Shown: positions 49,596-58,624, counted from the first letter of the stretch. The stretch: 64,000 nucleotides of DNA from Altererythrobacter xiamenensis (GCF_900177715.1 NZ_FXWG01000003.1:496001-560000), one strand, 5' to 3'. Made by a program: numbers and translations. Notes: generated by a model from the sequence alone, not told the origin.

Positions 49596-52256
49596 GTGAA
49601 AACGGTCTACACCTTTGGCGGAAACGCCCCGCATGACGACCCGCGGCAGAAGGACAAGACCGTTACCGGCGGCAAGGGCGCGAACCTTGCCGAAATGGCC
49701 TCGATCGGCCTGCCGGTCCCTCCCGGTTTCACCATCACCACCGAAGTCAGCGTTCAGCACCTGAACGGGGAGGACATTCGCCCACAGCTTGAAGACAAGG
49801 TGGCGGACGCGCTCGCCCATATCGAGCAAACCGTCGGCAAGACATTCGGCGATGCCGCCGATCCGCTGCTCGTCTCGGTCCGCTCGGGTGCACGTGTCTC
49901 CATGCCCGGCATGATGGACACGGTGCTCAACCTCGGCCTCAATGACGAGACGGTGGCGGGGCTCGCGAAGGTGTCGGGCGATGAACGCTTTGCCTGGGAC
50001 AGCTATCGCCGCTTTATCCAGATGTATGCGGATGTGGTGCTCGGGCTCGATCACGGGTTGTTCGAGGAAGCGCTCGAAATCGCGAAGGAAGACAAGGGCT
50101 TCTACGCCGATACCGAGATGGAAGCCGACGACTGGAAGACGCTGGTCGCGGAATACAAGCAGATCGTCCAGGACGAGCTTGGCGAGCCATTCCCCGCCGA
50201 TCCGCTCGACCAGCTATGGGGCGCGATCATTGCCGTATTCGCAAGCTGGGACAGCGAGCGGGCCAAGATCTACCGCCGCCTGAATGACATCCCTGCCAAT
50301 TGGGGCACGGCCGTCAACGTGCAGGCGATGGTGTTCGGCAACATGGGCGATACCTCCGCAACGGGCGTTGCCTTCACCCGCGATCCGGCGACCGGTGAGC
50401 GCGCCTATTACGGCGAGTATCTGATCAACGCGCAGGGCGAGGACGTGGTGGCGGGCATCCGCACGCCGCAATATCTGACCAGGGCTGCGCGCGAGGCTGC
50501 AGGCGCAAAGCCGCTGTCGATGGAAGAGGCTCTGCCTGATGCCTACGGCGAGCTCGCCCGCGTGTTCGACCTGCTCGAACGGCACTACAAGGATATGCAG
50601 GATATCGAGTTCACCGTGCAGCAGGGCACGCTGTGGATGCTGCAGACCCGCACTGGCAAGAGGACCGCCAAGGCCGCGCTCAAGATGGCGGTCGATATGG
50701 TGGAAGAAGGCCTCATCGACGAGGAAGCCGCCATCCGCCGCGTCGATCCGATGGCTCTGGACCAGCTGCTCCACCCGACGCTCGATCCCGATGCGGAGCG
50801 AGACGTGCTGACGAGCGGCCTGCCGGCTTCTCCCGGCGCGGCGAGCGGCAAGATCGTGCTCGATGCGGATACTGCCGAGACATGGGCGCAGCGCGGTGAC
50901 AAGGTCATCCTGGTGCGGGTCGAGACCTCGCCCGAAGACATCCACGGCATGCATGCAGCGCAGGGCATCCTCACCGCGCGCGGCGGCATGACGTCGCATG
51001 CGGCGGTCGTGGCGCGCGGCATGGGGCGCCCATGCGTTTCGGGCGCCTCGGGCGTATCGATCGACGTGAAGGCGCGCACTCTGCGAATCGGCGGACGCGA
51101 GCTCAAGGAAGGCGATACGCTGACGCTCGACGGCGGCAACGGGCAGGTCATGGCCGGCGAAGTGCCGACCATCGAGCCGGAGCTTGCCGGCGATTTCGGC
51201 ACGCTGATGGAATGGGCCGACAAGCACCGCCGGATGCGCGTTCGCACCAATGCCGAAACGCCTGAAGATTGCCGCATGGCGCGCCAGTTCGGGGCCGAGG
51301 GCATCGGGCTTTGCCGTACCGAGCACATGTTCTTCGATGCAGAGCGCATCAGCGCGGTGCGCCAGATGATCCTCGCCGAAGACGAGAAGGGCCGCCGCAA
51401 GGCGCTTGAGAAGCTCCTGCCCGAACAGCGCAAGGATTTCCATGAGATCTTCGAAGTCATGGTTGGCCTGCCTTGCACGATCCGTCTGCTCGACCCGCCG
51501 CTGCACGAGTTCCTGCCGCATGGCGATACAGAGTTCGAGGAACTGGCGGATGCCACGGGCTACGGCGTCGACCACCTCAAGCGCCGGGCCGAGGAATTGC
51601 ACGAGTTCAACCCGATGCTGGGCCATCGCGGGTGCCGCCTCGGCATTACTTTCCCGGAAATCTACGAAATGCAGGCGCGCGCGATTTTCGAGGCCGCTTG
51701 TGATGTGAGGAAGGAAAGCGGCGAAGCGCCTCTGCCCGAAATCATGATCCCGCTTGTCGCGACGAAGCGCGAGCTCGAACTGCTCAAGGCGCTGGTCGAC
51801 CGCACCGCGAAGACGGTGTTCGAGGAGAAGGGCCTCGAGGTTGACTACCTCGTCGGCACGATGATCGAACTGCCTCGCGCGGCTCTCATGGCCGGTGAAA
51901 TCGCCGAGGAAGGCGCATTCTTCTCCTTCGGCACGAACGATCTGACGCAGACGACGCTGGGCGTTTCGCGCGATGACAGTGCGCGCTTCCTCGCTCCCTA
52001 CGTCGAAAAGGGCATTTTCGCTCGCGATCCGTTCGTCAGCCTCGACATCGATGGTGTCGGCCAGCTGGTCGAAATGGCGGCTGAGCGGGGCAGGGCGACA
52101 CGGCCCGACATCAAGCTCGGCATTTGCGGCGAGCACGGCGGCGACCCGGCGTCGATCGGGTTCTGCGAGAAGGTCGGGCTGGATTACGTTTCGGCCTCGC
52201 CATACCGCGTGCCGATCGCGCGGCTTGCAGCGGCTCAGGCTGCGCTCAAGGCTTAG
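49596..52256 (+). CDS. ppdK: Pyruvate, phosphate dikinase
   Basis: Interconverts pyruvate, ATP and phosphate with PEP, AMP and pyrophosphate; 886 residues. The N-terminal nucleotide domain has GGKGANLAEMASIGLPVPPGFT and SVRSGARVSMPGMMDTVLNLG. The central phosphohistidine is H468 in GGMTSHAAVVARGMGRPCVSG. The C-terminal PEP/pyruvate domain has GIGLCRTEHMFF, GTNDLTQTTLG and the catalytic C844 in KLGICGEHGGDP. The start is GTG 49596 (VKTVYTFG), with GGAG upstream at 49583. It could run in either direction, in gluconeogenesis or PPi-linked glycolysis. It ends convergently, overlapping the methyltransferase stop by 4 bp. Confidence 0.97.
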   Translation: MKTVYTFGGNAPHDDPRQKDKTVTGGKGANLAEMASIGLPVPPGFTITTEVSVQHLNGEDIRPQLEDKVADALAHIEQTVGKTFGDAADPLLVSVRSGARVSMPGMMDTVLNLGLNDETVAGLAKVSGDERFAWDSYRRFIQMYADVVLGLDHGLFEEALEIAKEDKGFYADTEMEADDWKTLVAEYKQIVQDELGEPFPADPLDQLWGAIIAVFASWDSERAKIYRRLNDIPANWGTAVNVQAMVFGNMGDTSATGVAFTRDPATGERAYYGEYLINAQGEDVVAGIRTPQYLTRAAREAAGAKPLSMEEALPDAYGELARVFDLLERHYKDMQDIEFTVQQGTLWMLQTRTGKRTAKAALKMAVDMVEEGLIDEEAAIRRVDPMALDQLLHPTLDPDAERDVLTSGLPASPGAASGKIVLDADTAETWAQRGDKVILVRVETSPEDIHGMHAAQGILTARGGMTSHAAVVARGMGRPCVSGASGVSIDVKARTLRIGGRELKEGDTLTLDGGNGQVMAGEVPTIEPELAGDFGTLMEWADKHRRMRVRTNAETPEDCRMARQFGAEGIGLCRTEHMFFDAERISAVRQMILAEDEKGRRKALEKLLPEQRKDFHEIFEVMVGLPCTIRLLDPPLHEFLPHGDTEFEELADATGYGVDHLKRRAEELHEFNPMLGHRGCRLGITFPEIYEMQARAIFEAACDVRKESGEAPLPEIMIPLVATKRELELLKALVDRTAKTVFEEKGLEVDYLVGTMIELPRAALMAGEIAEEGAFFSFGTNDLTQTTLGVSRDDSARFLAPYVEKGIFARDPFVSLDIDGVGQLVEMAAERGRATRPDIKLGICGEHGGDPASIGFCEKVGLDYVSASPYRVPIARLAAAQAALKA

Positions 52257-53008
52257 CGCCAGCCAGTCAGGGTCAGGATTTCGAAGGTCTCGGTGACGCG
52301 GCCTTCGTCATCCTTGAGCGCATCGAAAGCCTCTTGCGCACGGGCAAGTCCGGATTTTCCGACAGGCGGCGCCTTGGTCTGGAGCACCGAGGTGAGCGCC
52401 TGTTCGCGTAGGTCGGCAATCATCCGGTCGAAGCTACGATAGCTCACTTTGAGATTACGCGAATCGACGACCTGGCGTTTGAACCCCGCCCGTTCGAGCA
52501 GCGCGGTCGCGGCGCGGTTGTCGATTTGCGGATGGATTCGCGGTGCCGGTCGATCGCCATCGGCAGCAAGCATGATCTTTCGAAGGGTGGGAAGGGAGCC
52601 TGCGCCTGTCATCTGGCCGATGAAAAGACCGTTATCGGCGAGTGCATTTCGGGCGTGGATCAACGCGCCCGGAAGGTCGTTGAGCGTGTCGAGCGTGCTC
52701 AGACTCACGACGAGGTCGCAAGGCTCGACAGGGTATGGTTGCTCCTCATCGAAATCGGCAATTCTTTGCATCTCGACTTCGAAGCCGCGACGCTCCAGCT
52801 CCCGCACAATTCCGCCGTTTAGCACCCCCAAGAGCAGCGCTCGCCCTTCACGCAGTCGCATGAAATCGAGACGTTCGAGAACCTCTTCCTGCATGTCCTC
52901 ACGCAAGAAATCCGCGCTGTCTTCCGCATCGGACAGAGCCTCTGCCCGCTTCCACCGTGCGGCTCGGCGAACCTTGTCGAAGATTTGAGGGACTTTACGC
53001 TCTTCCAT
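52253..53008 (-). CDS. Class I SAM-dependent methyltransferase (BioC/NDUFAF5-like)
   Basis: A 251-residue Rossmann methyltransferase. Seen: PQIFDKVRRAARWKRAEAL at the start, MRLREGRALLLGVLNGGIVRELERRGFEV (degenerate SAM motif I), CDLVVSLSTLDTLNDLPGALIHARNALADNGLFIGQMTGAGSLPTLRKIML (post-I/II region). The layout resembles NDUFAF5/BioC-type enzymes; in alphaproteobacteria such genes commonly sit beside comF. The glycine-rich loop is less canonical (GVLNGG), so activity is not certain. It is divergent from comF with 55 bp between starts. Confidence 0.85.
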   Translation of the reverse strand: MEERKVPQIFDKVRRAARWKRAEALSDAEDSADFLREDMQEEVLERLDFMRLREGRALLLGVLNGGIVRELERRGFEVEMQRIADFDEEQPYPVEPCDLVVSLSTLDTLNDLPGALIHARNALADNGLFIGQMTGAGSLPTLRKIMLAADGDRPAPRIHPQIDNRAATALLERAGFKRQVVDSRNLKVSYRSFDRMIADLREQALTSVLQTKAPPVGKSGLARAQEAFDALKDDEGRVTETFEILTLTGWR

Positions 53009-53063
53009 GCGAGCGCAGTGCCGCGCTTGCCATTCAAGTTCAACCCATGCGACGGAAGATCGC

Positions 53064-53879
53064 ATGTCATTCGGGTCGCAGATTGCCGAGGGGCTCGCCC
53101 CTCTCGTGGACCTTGTCTATCCACCGCGTTGCCCGATTTGCGGAGAGGGCGTCGGCCGGCATGGCGGCCTTTGCCTGACCTGCTGGAGCGAGCTCGTCAT
53201 ACCGGGCGAGCCCAGCTGTTCGCGTTGCTCACGGCCCTTCGCCCCGGGCGCTCAAGAGGGGCAGGTTTGCGCCCCTTGCCTTGCCCAGCCGCCGCGTCAC
53301 GACGGAGTATTTGCCGCCACGCTCTATAACGAGCCTTCTCGCAAGCTCGTGCTTGCCTTCAAGCATGGCGGAAAGATCGGTCTCGCACCGCTCTTGGCAC
53401 GGCTGATCGCGGCGCGACTGCCGGAACCGACGGAGGATTCGCCGCTACTTGTGCCGGTTCCGCTGCACCGCTGGAGGCTTTGGAAGCGCGGATACAACCA
53501 GGCGGCATTGCTCGCCAGAGAGCTCGAAAAACTGGCGAAGGGGACATTCGTCCCCGACGCGCTTGTGCGGAGAAAAGCAACCCCGTCACTGGGAGGGCTT
53601 GGGCGGAAGGCTCGCGAACGCGCCCTGTCGGGTGCGATCGAGGTTCCCGCGAGACATCGTTCGACGGTGAAAGGCAGGGGCATCGTGCTCGTGGATGACG
53701 TTCTCACGAGCGGCACGACGGCCAGTACCTGTGTTTCGGCGCTGCTCAAGTCGGGCGCACGTTCGGTGCAGATCGCCTGTTTCGCCCGTGTGATGGAGGA
53801 GGCGCTGGATGTGGCGAGAATGCAGGACGGCCTGAAAAGCGAAACGCCCGAGGTCGCGAAGACCTCGGGCGCCACGTGA
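53064..53879 (+). CDS. comF: ComF family protein
   Basis: A 271-residue competence-type ComF/amidophosphoribosyltransferase-like protein. The N-terminal double zinc finger uses CPICGEG, CLTCW, CSRCSRPF and CAPC (about 23-80). The phosphoribosyltransferase-like domain has LLVPVPLHRWRLWKRGYNQAALLARELEK and the PRPP motif GIVLVDDVLTSGTTAST. It is thought to act in DNA uptake or handling. The last about 10 codons are part of a perfect hairpin that also serves as a terminator for an antisense RNA. Confidence 0.93.
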   Translation: MSFGSQIAEGLAPLVDLVYPPRCPICGEGVGRHGGLCLTCWSELVIPGEPSCSRCSRPFAPGAQEGQVCAPCLAQPPRHDGVFAATLYNEPSRKLVLAFKHGGKIGLAPLLARLIAARLPEPTEDSPLLVPVPLHRWRLWKRGYNQAALLARELEKLAKGTFVPDALVRRKATPSLGGLGRKARERALSGAIEVPARHRSTVKGRGIVLVDDVLTSGTTASTCVSALLKSGARSVQIACFARVMEEALDVARMQDGLKSETPEVAKTSGAT

Positions 53880-54085
53880 CGAATGTCAACGAACCCGCTC
53901 TTCAGAGCTCAGCCGACCGCCCCCTAATTCGGTCGTCAGGGTCCTATCCCTCATCGTTCATACCGCAAGCGCCAGTACCCCCCGGTAGGCAACTTCCGGC
54001 CACCCCCTGAACCTGGCGCTCTGTTGGCACCGCTGTTCGGTGGACGAACCGTAAGGTCCGTAAGCCAAGGTTTCTCATTGGAAAG
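53836..54085 (-). ncRNA. Candidate structured RNA antisense to the comF 3' end
   Basis: The 325-bp gap between comF and hisI holds no convincing protein. On the minus strand it has a good promoter (54092-54121), predicted start about 54085, several hairpins with G-rich loops (CACCG/CGGUG, a long GCGCCAG/CUGGCGC arm, AGGG/CCCU, GACCG/CGGUC, GCUCU/AGAGC), and a terminator at 53840-53871. The RNA would be about 250 nt. It does not match tmRNA, RNase P RNA or SRP RNA motifs that I know; plus-strand orientation cannot be fully excluded. Confidence 0.5.
53840..53871 (-). terminator. Intrinsic-terminator-like hairpin inside the comF end
   Basis: A perfect stem GCCCGAGGTC/GACCTCGGGC (53846-53855 with 53861-53870) and GCGAA loop. 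On the minus strand it is followed by GTTTCGCTTTTC. It would end the candidate antisense RNA. It also encodes the comF tail. There is no T-run on the plus strand. Confidence 0.6.
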
Positions 54086-54091
54086 CCGTTC

Positions 54092-54121
54092 ATTAAAGCG
54101 TCATCTTGATTTGTTTGTCAT
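54092..54121 (-). promoter_or_regulatory. Predicted sigma-70 promoter of the candidate RNA
   Basis: Minus-strand ATGACA (54121-54116), an 18-nt spacer and TTTAAT (54097-54092): five of six matches to each consensus hexamer. It points away from hisI, into the comF-hisI gap. Confidence 0.5.
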
Positions 54122-54204
54122 TTTGACCGTTTTCTGTGGTTATCCTGCAACAAATGGTCGTATGCAGGGCTCGATTTGTCCCCCATTTGCTAGAGAGAGC
54201 GCAA

Positions 54205-54588
54205 TTGTCCCATTCAACCGATGCCAGCAAAGATCGGGAAACCGGTTCGAACTTCATGCCGAAATTCGACGATCGCGGTCTGCTTACCGCCGTCGTAACC
54301 GATTCGAGCAGCGGCGAAGTGCTGATGGTCGCGTTCATGAATGAGGAGGCGCTTGCCTTGACGCAGGAAACGGGCGTTGCGCATTTCTGGTCGCGGTCTC
54401 GGCAGGCGTTGTGGAAGAAGGGCGAGACCTCCGGCAATACCTTGCAGGTCGATGAAGTGCTGGTCGATTGCGACCAGGACGCGCTTGTTCTGCGCTGCAC
54501 GCCTGCTGGTCCGACCTGCCATACCGGTGCGGTCAGTTGCTTCTATCGAAAACTGGAGGACGATGGGCTGACCCGCGTTCTCTCGTAA
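54205..54588 (+). CDS. hisI: Phosphoribosyl-AMP cyclohydrolase
   Basis: Third step of histidine synthesis, opening the purine ring of PR-AMP; 127 residues with the start used here. Seen: [54 protein letters not shown], the zinc/Mg block [28 protein letters not shown]. It is a stand-alone HisI without HisE. The start is uncertain: TTG 54205 behind AGAGAGAG puts the family's GxxFxPKFD segment after about 15 residues. ATG 54256 would cut that segment, and ATG 54136 would add unrelated residues. Other his genes are not in this window. Confidence 0.92.
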   Translation: MSHSTDASKDRETGSNFMPKFDDRGLLTAVVTDSSSGEVLMVAFMNEEALALTQETGVAHFWSRSRQALWKKGETSGNTLQVDEVLVDCDQDALVLRCTPAGPTCHTGAVSCFYRKLEDDGLTRVLS

Positions 54589-54598
54589 GGGTCAATTC

Positions 54599-54614
54599 TT
54601 GACGCTAACGTAAA
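54599..54614 (+). promoter_or_regulatory. LiuR-like operator upstream of the MerR gene
   Basis: TTGACGCTAACGTAAA is an imperfect dyad (TTGACG/CGTAAA). It resembles the TTTACGT-wACGTAAA type sites used by LiuR-like MerR regulators of branched-chain and fatty acyl-CoA degradation. It lies 20 bp before the MerR start, fitting autoregulation. The TTGACG may double as a -35. Confidence 0.55.
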
Positions 54615-54634
54615 GGTAAGCTACGACCCCGGTC

Positions 54635-55090
54635 ATGGCTTCAGCACCAGCACAAGACTCGAACAAGGGTGAAGCGCGCAAGCACGGCGGCGCTCATCTC
54701 GATCGTCCCGACAAGCACGCGCGCGAGCAATTCTCGATCTCCGACCTTACCAGCGAGTTCGATTGTACCGCCCGCGCTCTGCGATTCTACGAGGACGAGG
54801 GCCTGATCTCGCCCTCTCGCGTCGGTCTGACCCGCGTCTATTCGAAGCGGGACCGTGCGCGACTTGCATGGATCATGCGCGCGAAGAATGTCGGTTTCAG
54901 CCTGACCGAAATCCGCGAGATGATCGATCTCTACGATCTCGATGACGGCCGGGTCGAACAGCGCCGTGTGACGGTGGAAAAATGCAAGGCGCATGTCGCC
55001 AAGCTGAAACGCCAGCGTGCCGATATCGATTCCTCGATCAAGGAGCTCAGCGAGTTCATCAAGATGATCGAAGATCTCGATTTCGATTGA
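54635..55090 (+). CDS. MerR family transcriptional regulator (LiuR-like)
   Basis: A 151-residue MerR regulator. A polar N-terminal extension of about 30 residues precedes the winged helix FSISDLTSEFDCTARALRFYEDEGLISPSR. This continues into RDRARLAWIMRAKNVGFSLTEIREMIDLYD and a coiled coil (KCKAHVAKLKRQRADIDSSIKELSEFIKMIEDL). No metal-binding cysteines occur near the C-terminus. The family includes LiuR, which controls leucine/isovalerate and acyl-CoA catabolism. The gene downstream is an acyl-CoA dehydrogenase, and a LiuR-like site precedes it, all consistent. Confidence 0.9.
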   Translation: MASAPAQDSNKGEARKHGGAHLDRPDKHAREQFSISDLTSEFDCTARALRFYEDEGLISPSRVGLTRVYSKRDRARLAWIMRAKNVGFSLTEIREMIDLYDLDDGRVEQRRVTVEKCKAHVAKLKRQRADIDSSIKELSEFIKMIEDLDFD

Positions 55091-55149
55091 CCCGAAGCCG
55101 ACACCACGACGAGTTTACAATACCCCCACTTCTTCCAAGGACACGCTAG

Positions 55150-56955
55150 ATGCCCATCTACTCCGCTCCCACACGCGACACGCGCTTTATCGTCAACGAG
55201 GTCCTCGACCTTGCAAGCTACGGCAATTTGCCGGGCTTCGAGATGGCGACCGAGGATGTGACTGACGCCGTCATCAATGAAGGCGGCAAGTTCTGTTCTG
55301 AAGTGCTTGCCCCGATCAACCTGTCGGGTGACCAGCAGGGTTGCACCCGCCATCCCGATGGCAGCGTGACCACGCCGGACGGCTTCAAGGAAGCCTTCGA
55401 CCAGTTCCGCGAGGCGGGCTGGGGCACGCTCTCCTCTCCCGAAGAGTTCGGCGGTCAGGGTATGCCCCACGTTCTCGGGATGGTGATGGAAGAGTTCATC
55501 TCCGGCGCCAACCAAGCCTTCGGGATGTATCCCGGCCTGACCAATGGCGCCGTTTCGGCCCTGATTGCCAAGGGCAGTCAGGAGCAGAAGGAGAAATATC
55601 TTCCGAAGATGATCTCCAACGAGTGGACCGGCACGATGAACCTGACTGAGCCGCATTGCGGCACGGATCTTGGCCTTATTCGTACCAAGGCGGAGCCCAA
55701 TGGCGATGGCAGCTATGCCATCACCGGGACCAAGATCTTCATCTCCGCCGGTGAGCACGACATGGCGGAGAACATCATCCACCTCGTGCTCGCCAAGACG
55801 CCGGGCGCGCCGGATAGCACGAAGGGCATTTCGCTTTTCGTCGTTCCGAAGTTCATCGTGAACGACGACGGTTCGCTGGGCGAGCGCAACGGCGTTTCCT
55901 GTGGCTCGATCGAACACAAGATGGGCATCCATGCCAACGCCACCTGCGTGCTGAACTACGACGGGGCGACGGGCTGGCTCGTCGGCGAGGAGAACAAGGG
56001 ACTCGCCGCCATGTTCATCATGATGAACGCAGCGCGTCTCGGCGTCGGCATCCAGGGTCTTTCGCAGGCAGAAGCCGCTTACCAGAACGCGGTCGCTTAC
56101 GCGCTCGACCGTCGCCAAGGTCGCGCTCTCACCGGTCCTGAAGAGCCGGAGGAAAAGGCCGACCCGATTTTCGTCCATCCCGACGTCCGCCGTATGCTGA
56201 TGGACGGCAAGGTGTTCACCGAGAGCATGCGTGCGCTGTGCCTGTGGGGCGCGCTTCTGGTGGACCTGAGTCACAAGGCAGCGACCGAAGAGGAACGCGC
56301 CGAGGCGGATGCTCTGATCGGCCTGCTGACCCCGGTCATAAAGGGCTACGGCACCGACAAGGGCTATGATGTTGCAACCAACATGCAGCAGGTCTTTGGC
56401 GGCCACGGCTATGTCGAGGAATGGGGCATGAGCCAGTTCGTGCGCGATGCCCGTATCGCCATGATCTATGAAGGGACCAATGGCGTGCAGGCGATGGACC
56501 TGTGCGGCCGCAAGCTGGCGCAGAACGGCGGCGCTGCGATCCAGGCCTTCTTCAAGCTTGTCGACGAGGAAATCGCTGCGGCGAAAGAAAACGAACAGCT
56601 TGCCGATCTTGCAACCCGCCTCGAAAAAGCACTGGGCGAGCAGAAGGCTGCGACCATGTGGTTCATGCAGAACGCGATGGCGAACCCGAACAACCTCGGC
56701 GCCGGGGCGCATCACTACATGCACATCATGGGGATCGTGGTGCTCGGCCTGATGTGGCTGCGGATGTCCAAGGTCGCGCTCGAAAAGCTCACCGGCGAGC
56801 CGGAAGACAAGGCTTTCTACGAAGCCAAGCTGGTTTCCGCGAAGTACTACGCCGATCGCTTCCTGCCCGATGCAGGCGCGCTGCGCCGCAAGATCGAGAC
56901 CGGCAGCGAGAACATGATGGCTCTGGAAGAAGACGCTTTCCAAACCGCGGCCTGA
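55150..56955 (+). CDS. Acyl-CoA dehydrogenase, DmdC-like
   Basis: A 601-residue FAD-linked acyl-CoA dehydrogenase of the long DmdC-like branch (3-methylmercaptopropionyl-CoA dehydrogenase and relatives). Seen: GNLPGFEMATEDVTDAVINEGGKFCSEVLAPIN, the FAD motif MNLTEPHCGTDLGLIRTKAEP, KIFISAGEHDMAENI, HKMGIHANATCVLNYDGATGWLVGEENKGL and the catalytic region MIYEGTNGVQAMDL. The actual acyl-CoA substrate is not certain; family members also act on medium and long chains. It is 59 bp after the MerR gene and probably controlled by it. Confidence 0.93.
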   Translation: MPIYSAPTRDTRFIVNEVLDLASYGNLPGFEMATEDVTDAVINEGGKFCSEVLAPINLSGDQQGCTRHPDGSVTTPDGFKEAFDQFREAGWGTLSSPEEFGGQGMPHVLGMVMEEFISGANQAFGMYPGLTNGAVSALIAKGSQEQKEKYLPKMISNEWTGTMNLTEPHCGTDLGLIRTKAEPNGDGSYAITGTKIFISAGEHDMAENIIHLVLAKTPGAPDSTKGISLFVVPKFIVNDDGSLGERNGVSCGSIEHKMGIHANATCVLNYDGATGWLVGEENKGLAAMFIMMNAARLGVGIQGLSQAEAAYQNAVAYALDRRQGRALTGPEEPEEKADPIFVHPDVRRMLMDGKVFTESMRALCLWGALLVDLSHKAATEEERAEADALIGLLTPVIKGYGTDKGYDVATNMQQVFGGHGYVEEWGMSQFVRDARIAMIYEGTNGVQAMDLCGRKLAQNGGAAIQAFFKLVDEEIAAAKENEQLADLATRLEKALGEQKAATMWFMQNAMANPNNLGAGAHHYMHIMGIVVLGLMWLRMSKVALEKLTGEPEDKAFYEAKLVSAKYYADRFLPDAGALRRKIETGSENMMALEEDAFQTAA

Positions 56956-56974
56956 TTTCTTCGATCGTGATTTG

Positions 56975-57007
56975 AAAGGGGCGTTGGCGTGATGCCGGCG
57001 CCCTTTT
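56975..57007. terminator. Bidirectional intrinsic terminator
   Basis: A 14-bp stem (56975-56988 with 56994-57007; some G-U pairs) and a GUGAU loop, with a T-run on the plus strand and an A-run at its left end. It lies between the converging acyl-CoA dehydrogenase and dienelactone hydrolase genes and can serve both. Confidence 0.85.
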
Positions 57008-57706
57008 CTATTGTCCCAGCACCTCGTCGAAGAAGCTCAGCAAGGAAGCCCAGCTCTGGCGGTCGGCGCTTTCGTTGTAGGCAGGGTGGGGGGAGCCATC
57101 GAAGGTGCGCTGGGTGGTGAAGCCGTGTTCGATCCCGGCATAGCTGTGAAAGTGCCAGTCGGCTTTCACGGCATCCATCTCTTCCCAGAATGCGAGAACC
57201 TGTTCGCGCGGGACGAGACTGTCGGCATCACCGTGACAGACGAGAATTCGCGCTGCGATAGGCTTGTCGGCGGGCAATCCCGTTTCGAGCAAGCCGTGAA
57301 AGCTGGCGACGGCAAGCAAGTCCTTCCCATCGCGTGCCATCTCTAGCACGGCCATTCCGCCGAGGCAGAACCCGATCGCCAGTTGCGGCAGATCGGGTTC
57401 CAGCTCGCGAAGCTTGGCGATCGTCGCGCGCAACCTTTTGCGCATCGCGGCAGGATCGGAACGTAGGGCCTTCATCGCGCCGAAGGCTTCGTCGGGATTG
57501 GACGGCGCATCGGGGCCGTAGAAGTCGCCGATGAAAACCGCATAGCCCTGATCGACCAGGCCCTGCGCCTTGGCCTCGACACCGGGCGTGGTGTTCATGA
57601 AGGTCGGGAAAACCGCCACGGCTGCGCGCACAGCTCCTTCGGGCTGGGCGTACAAGCCGGTGAGGGGTGTATCGCCGTCGCGGTATGCGATCTTCTCGAA
57701 TTGCAT
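57008..57706 (-). CDS. Dienelactone hydrolase family protein
   Basis: An alpha/beta hydrolase of 232 residues. The nucleophile is Cys in AIGFCLGGMAVLEMARDG, with Asp in CHGDADSLVPREQV and His in AGIEHGFTTQ completing the triad. Also seen: FPTFMNTTPGVEAKAQGLVDQGYAVFIGDFYG. The family hydrolyses cyclic esters of aromatic catabolism and other esters; no aromatic-degradation genes lie nearby, so the substrate is unknown. Its ATG at 57706 overlaps the cysK stop (ATGA). Confidence 0.92.
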   Translation of the reverse strand: MQFEKIAYRDGDTPLTGLYAQPEGAVRAAVAVFPTFMNTTPGVEAKAQGLVDQGYAVFIGDFYGPDAPSNPDEAFGAMKALRSDPAAMRKRLRATIAKLRELEPDLPQLAIGFCLGGMAVLEMARDGKDLLAVASFHGLLETGLPADKPIAARILVCHGDADSLVPREQVLAFWEEMDAVKADWHFHSYAGIEHGFTTQRTFDGSPHPAYNESADRQSWASLLSFFDEVLGQ

Positions 57707-58623
57707 CACTCGGGCAGGAAATCCGGCACCGAGAGGTAACGCTCGCCCGTATCGTAGTTGAACCCGAGCACCCGCGTGCCCGCATCGAGTTCGGGCAGCT
57801 TCTTCGCGATCGCGGCGAGAGTTGCGCCCGAAGAAATGCCGACGAGCATGCCTTCCTCGGCAGCAGCGCGGCGCGCCATTTCCTTGGCGTCTTCGGGCTC
57901 GACCTGGATGGCGCCGTCGATCGAGCTGGTATGAAGGTTGCCCGGGATGAAACCGGCACCGATCCCCTGGATCGGGTGAGGGCCGGGCTGGCCGCCGCTG
58001 ATAACGGGCGAAGCCGTCGGCTCGACCGCATAGGCTTTCATATCACCCCAATGGCGCTTCAGCTCTTCCGCGCAGCCCGTCAGGTGTCCGCCGGTACCGA
58101 CGCCGGTGATCATCACGTCGATCGGATCATCGGCGAAGTCGGCGAGGATTTCTTTCGCAGTCGTGCGGACGTGCACTTTCCAGTTGGCATCATTGTCGAA
58201 CTGGCTCGGCATCCATGCGCCTTCGGTTTGCTCGACCAGTTCGGTCGCGCGTTCGATCGCGCCCTTCATGCCCTTTTCCTTCGGCGTAAGGTCGAAGGTT
58301 GCACCATAGGCCAGCATCAGGCGGCGCCGTTCGAGGCTCATGCTCTCCGGCATGACGAGCACCAGCTTGTAGCCCTTGACCGCTGCCACCATGGCAAGAC
58401 CGATACCGGTGTTGCCGCTCGTCGGCTCGATGATGGTGCCGCCGGGCTTCAGCGCGCCGGATGCTTCGGCGTCCTCGACCATGGCAAGACCGATGCGGTC
58501 CTTGATCGATCCACCGGGGTTGGCGCGTTCCGATTTCACCCACACTTCGTGGTCGGGGAACAGGCGCGAGAGCCGGATGTGCGGTGTTCCGCCAATGGTT
58601 TCGAGAATATTTGCGGCTTTCAT
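57706..58623 (-). CDS. cysK: Cysteine synthase A
   Basis: PLP enzyme making cysteine from O-acetylserine and sulphide; 305 residues. K41 in [13 protein letters not shown] forms the Schiff base. [31 protein letters not shown] is the substrate and phosphate loop; [16 protein letters not shown] binds the PLP phosphate. It starts just after the MFS gene and is coupled to the dienelactone hydrolase by a 4-bp overlap. Confidence 0.96.
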   Translation of the reverse strand: MKAANILETIGGTPHIRLSRLFPDHEVWVKSERANPGGSIKDRIGLAMVEDAEASGALKPGGTIIEPTSGNTGIGLAMVAAVKGYKLVLVMPESMSLERRRLMLAYGATFDLTPKEKGMKGAIERATELVEQTEGAWMPSQFDNDANWKVHVRTTAKEILADFADDPIDVMITGVGTGGHLTGCAEELKRHWGDMKAYAVEPTASPVISGGQPGPHPIQGIGAGFIPGNLHTSSIDGAIQVEPEDAKEMARRAAAEEGMLVGISSGATLAAIAKKLPELDAGTRVLGFNYDTGERYLSVPDFLPE

Positions 58624-58624
58624 G

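Noticed and set aside
50214..52136. Open frame of 640 codons on the minus strand
   Set aside because: Antisense to ppdK, with shadow-type composition (Arg, Ala, His-rich) and no domain; ppdK has all catalytic motifs.
53880..54204. 6S RNA (ssrS) on the plus strand
   Set aside because: A few words resemble E. coli 6S RNA (for example CGCAAGCG, CCCCTGA, TGGCGCTC, GTCCGT), but no closing stem or central bubble could be built, so I do not call it.
54024..54344. Plus-strand frame of 106 codons covering the comF-hisI gap
   Set aside because: It overlaps hisI in another frame and has no protein-like pattern.
54599..54620. Strong constitutive promoter (TTGACG as -35)
   Set aside because: No acceptable -10 lies 16-18 bp downstream; the dyad symmetry and MerR context fit an operator better.
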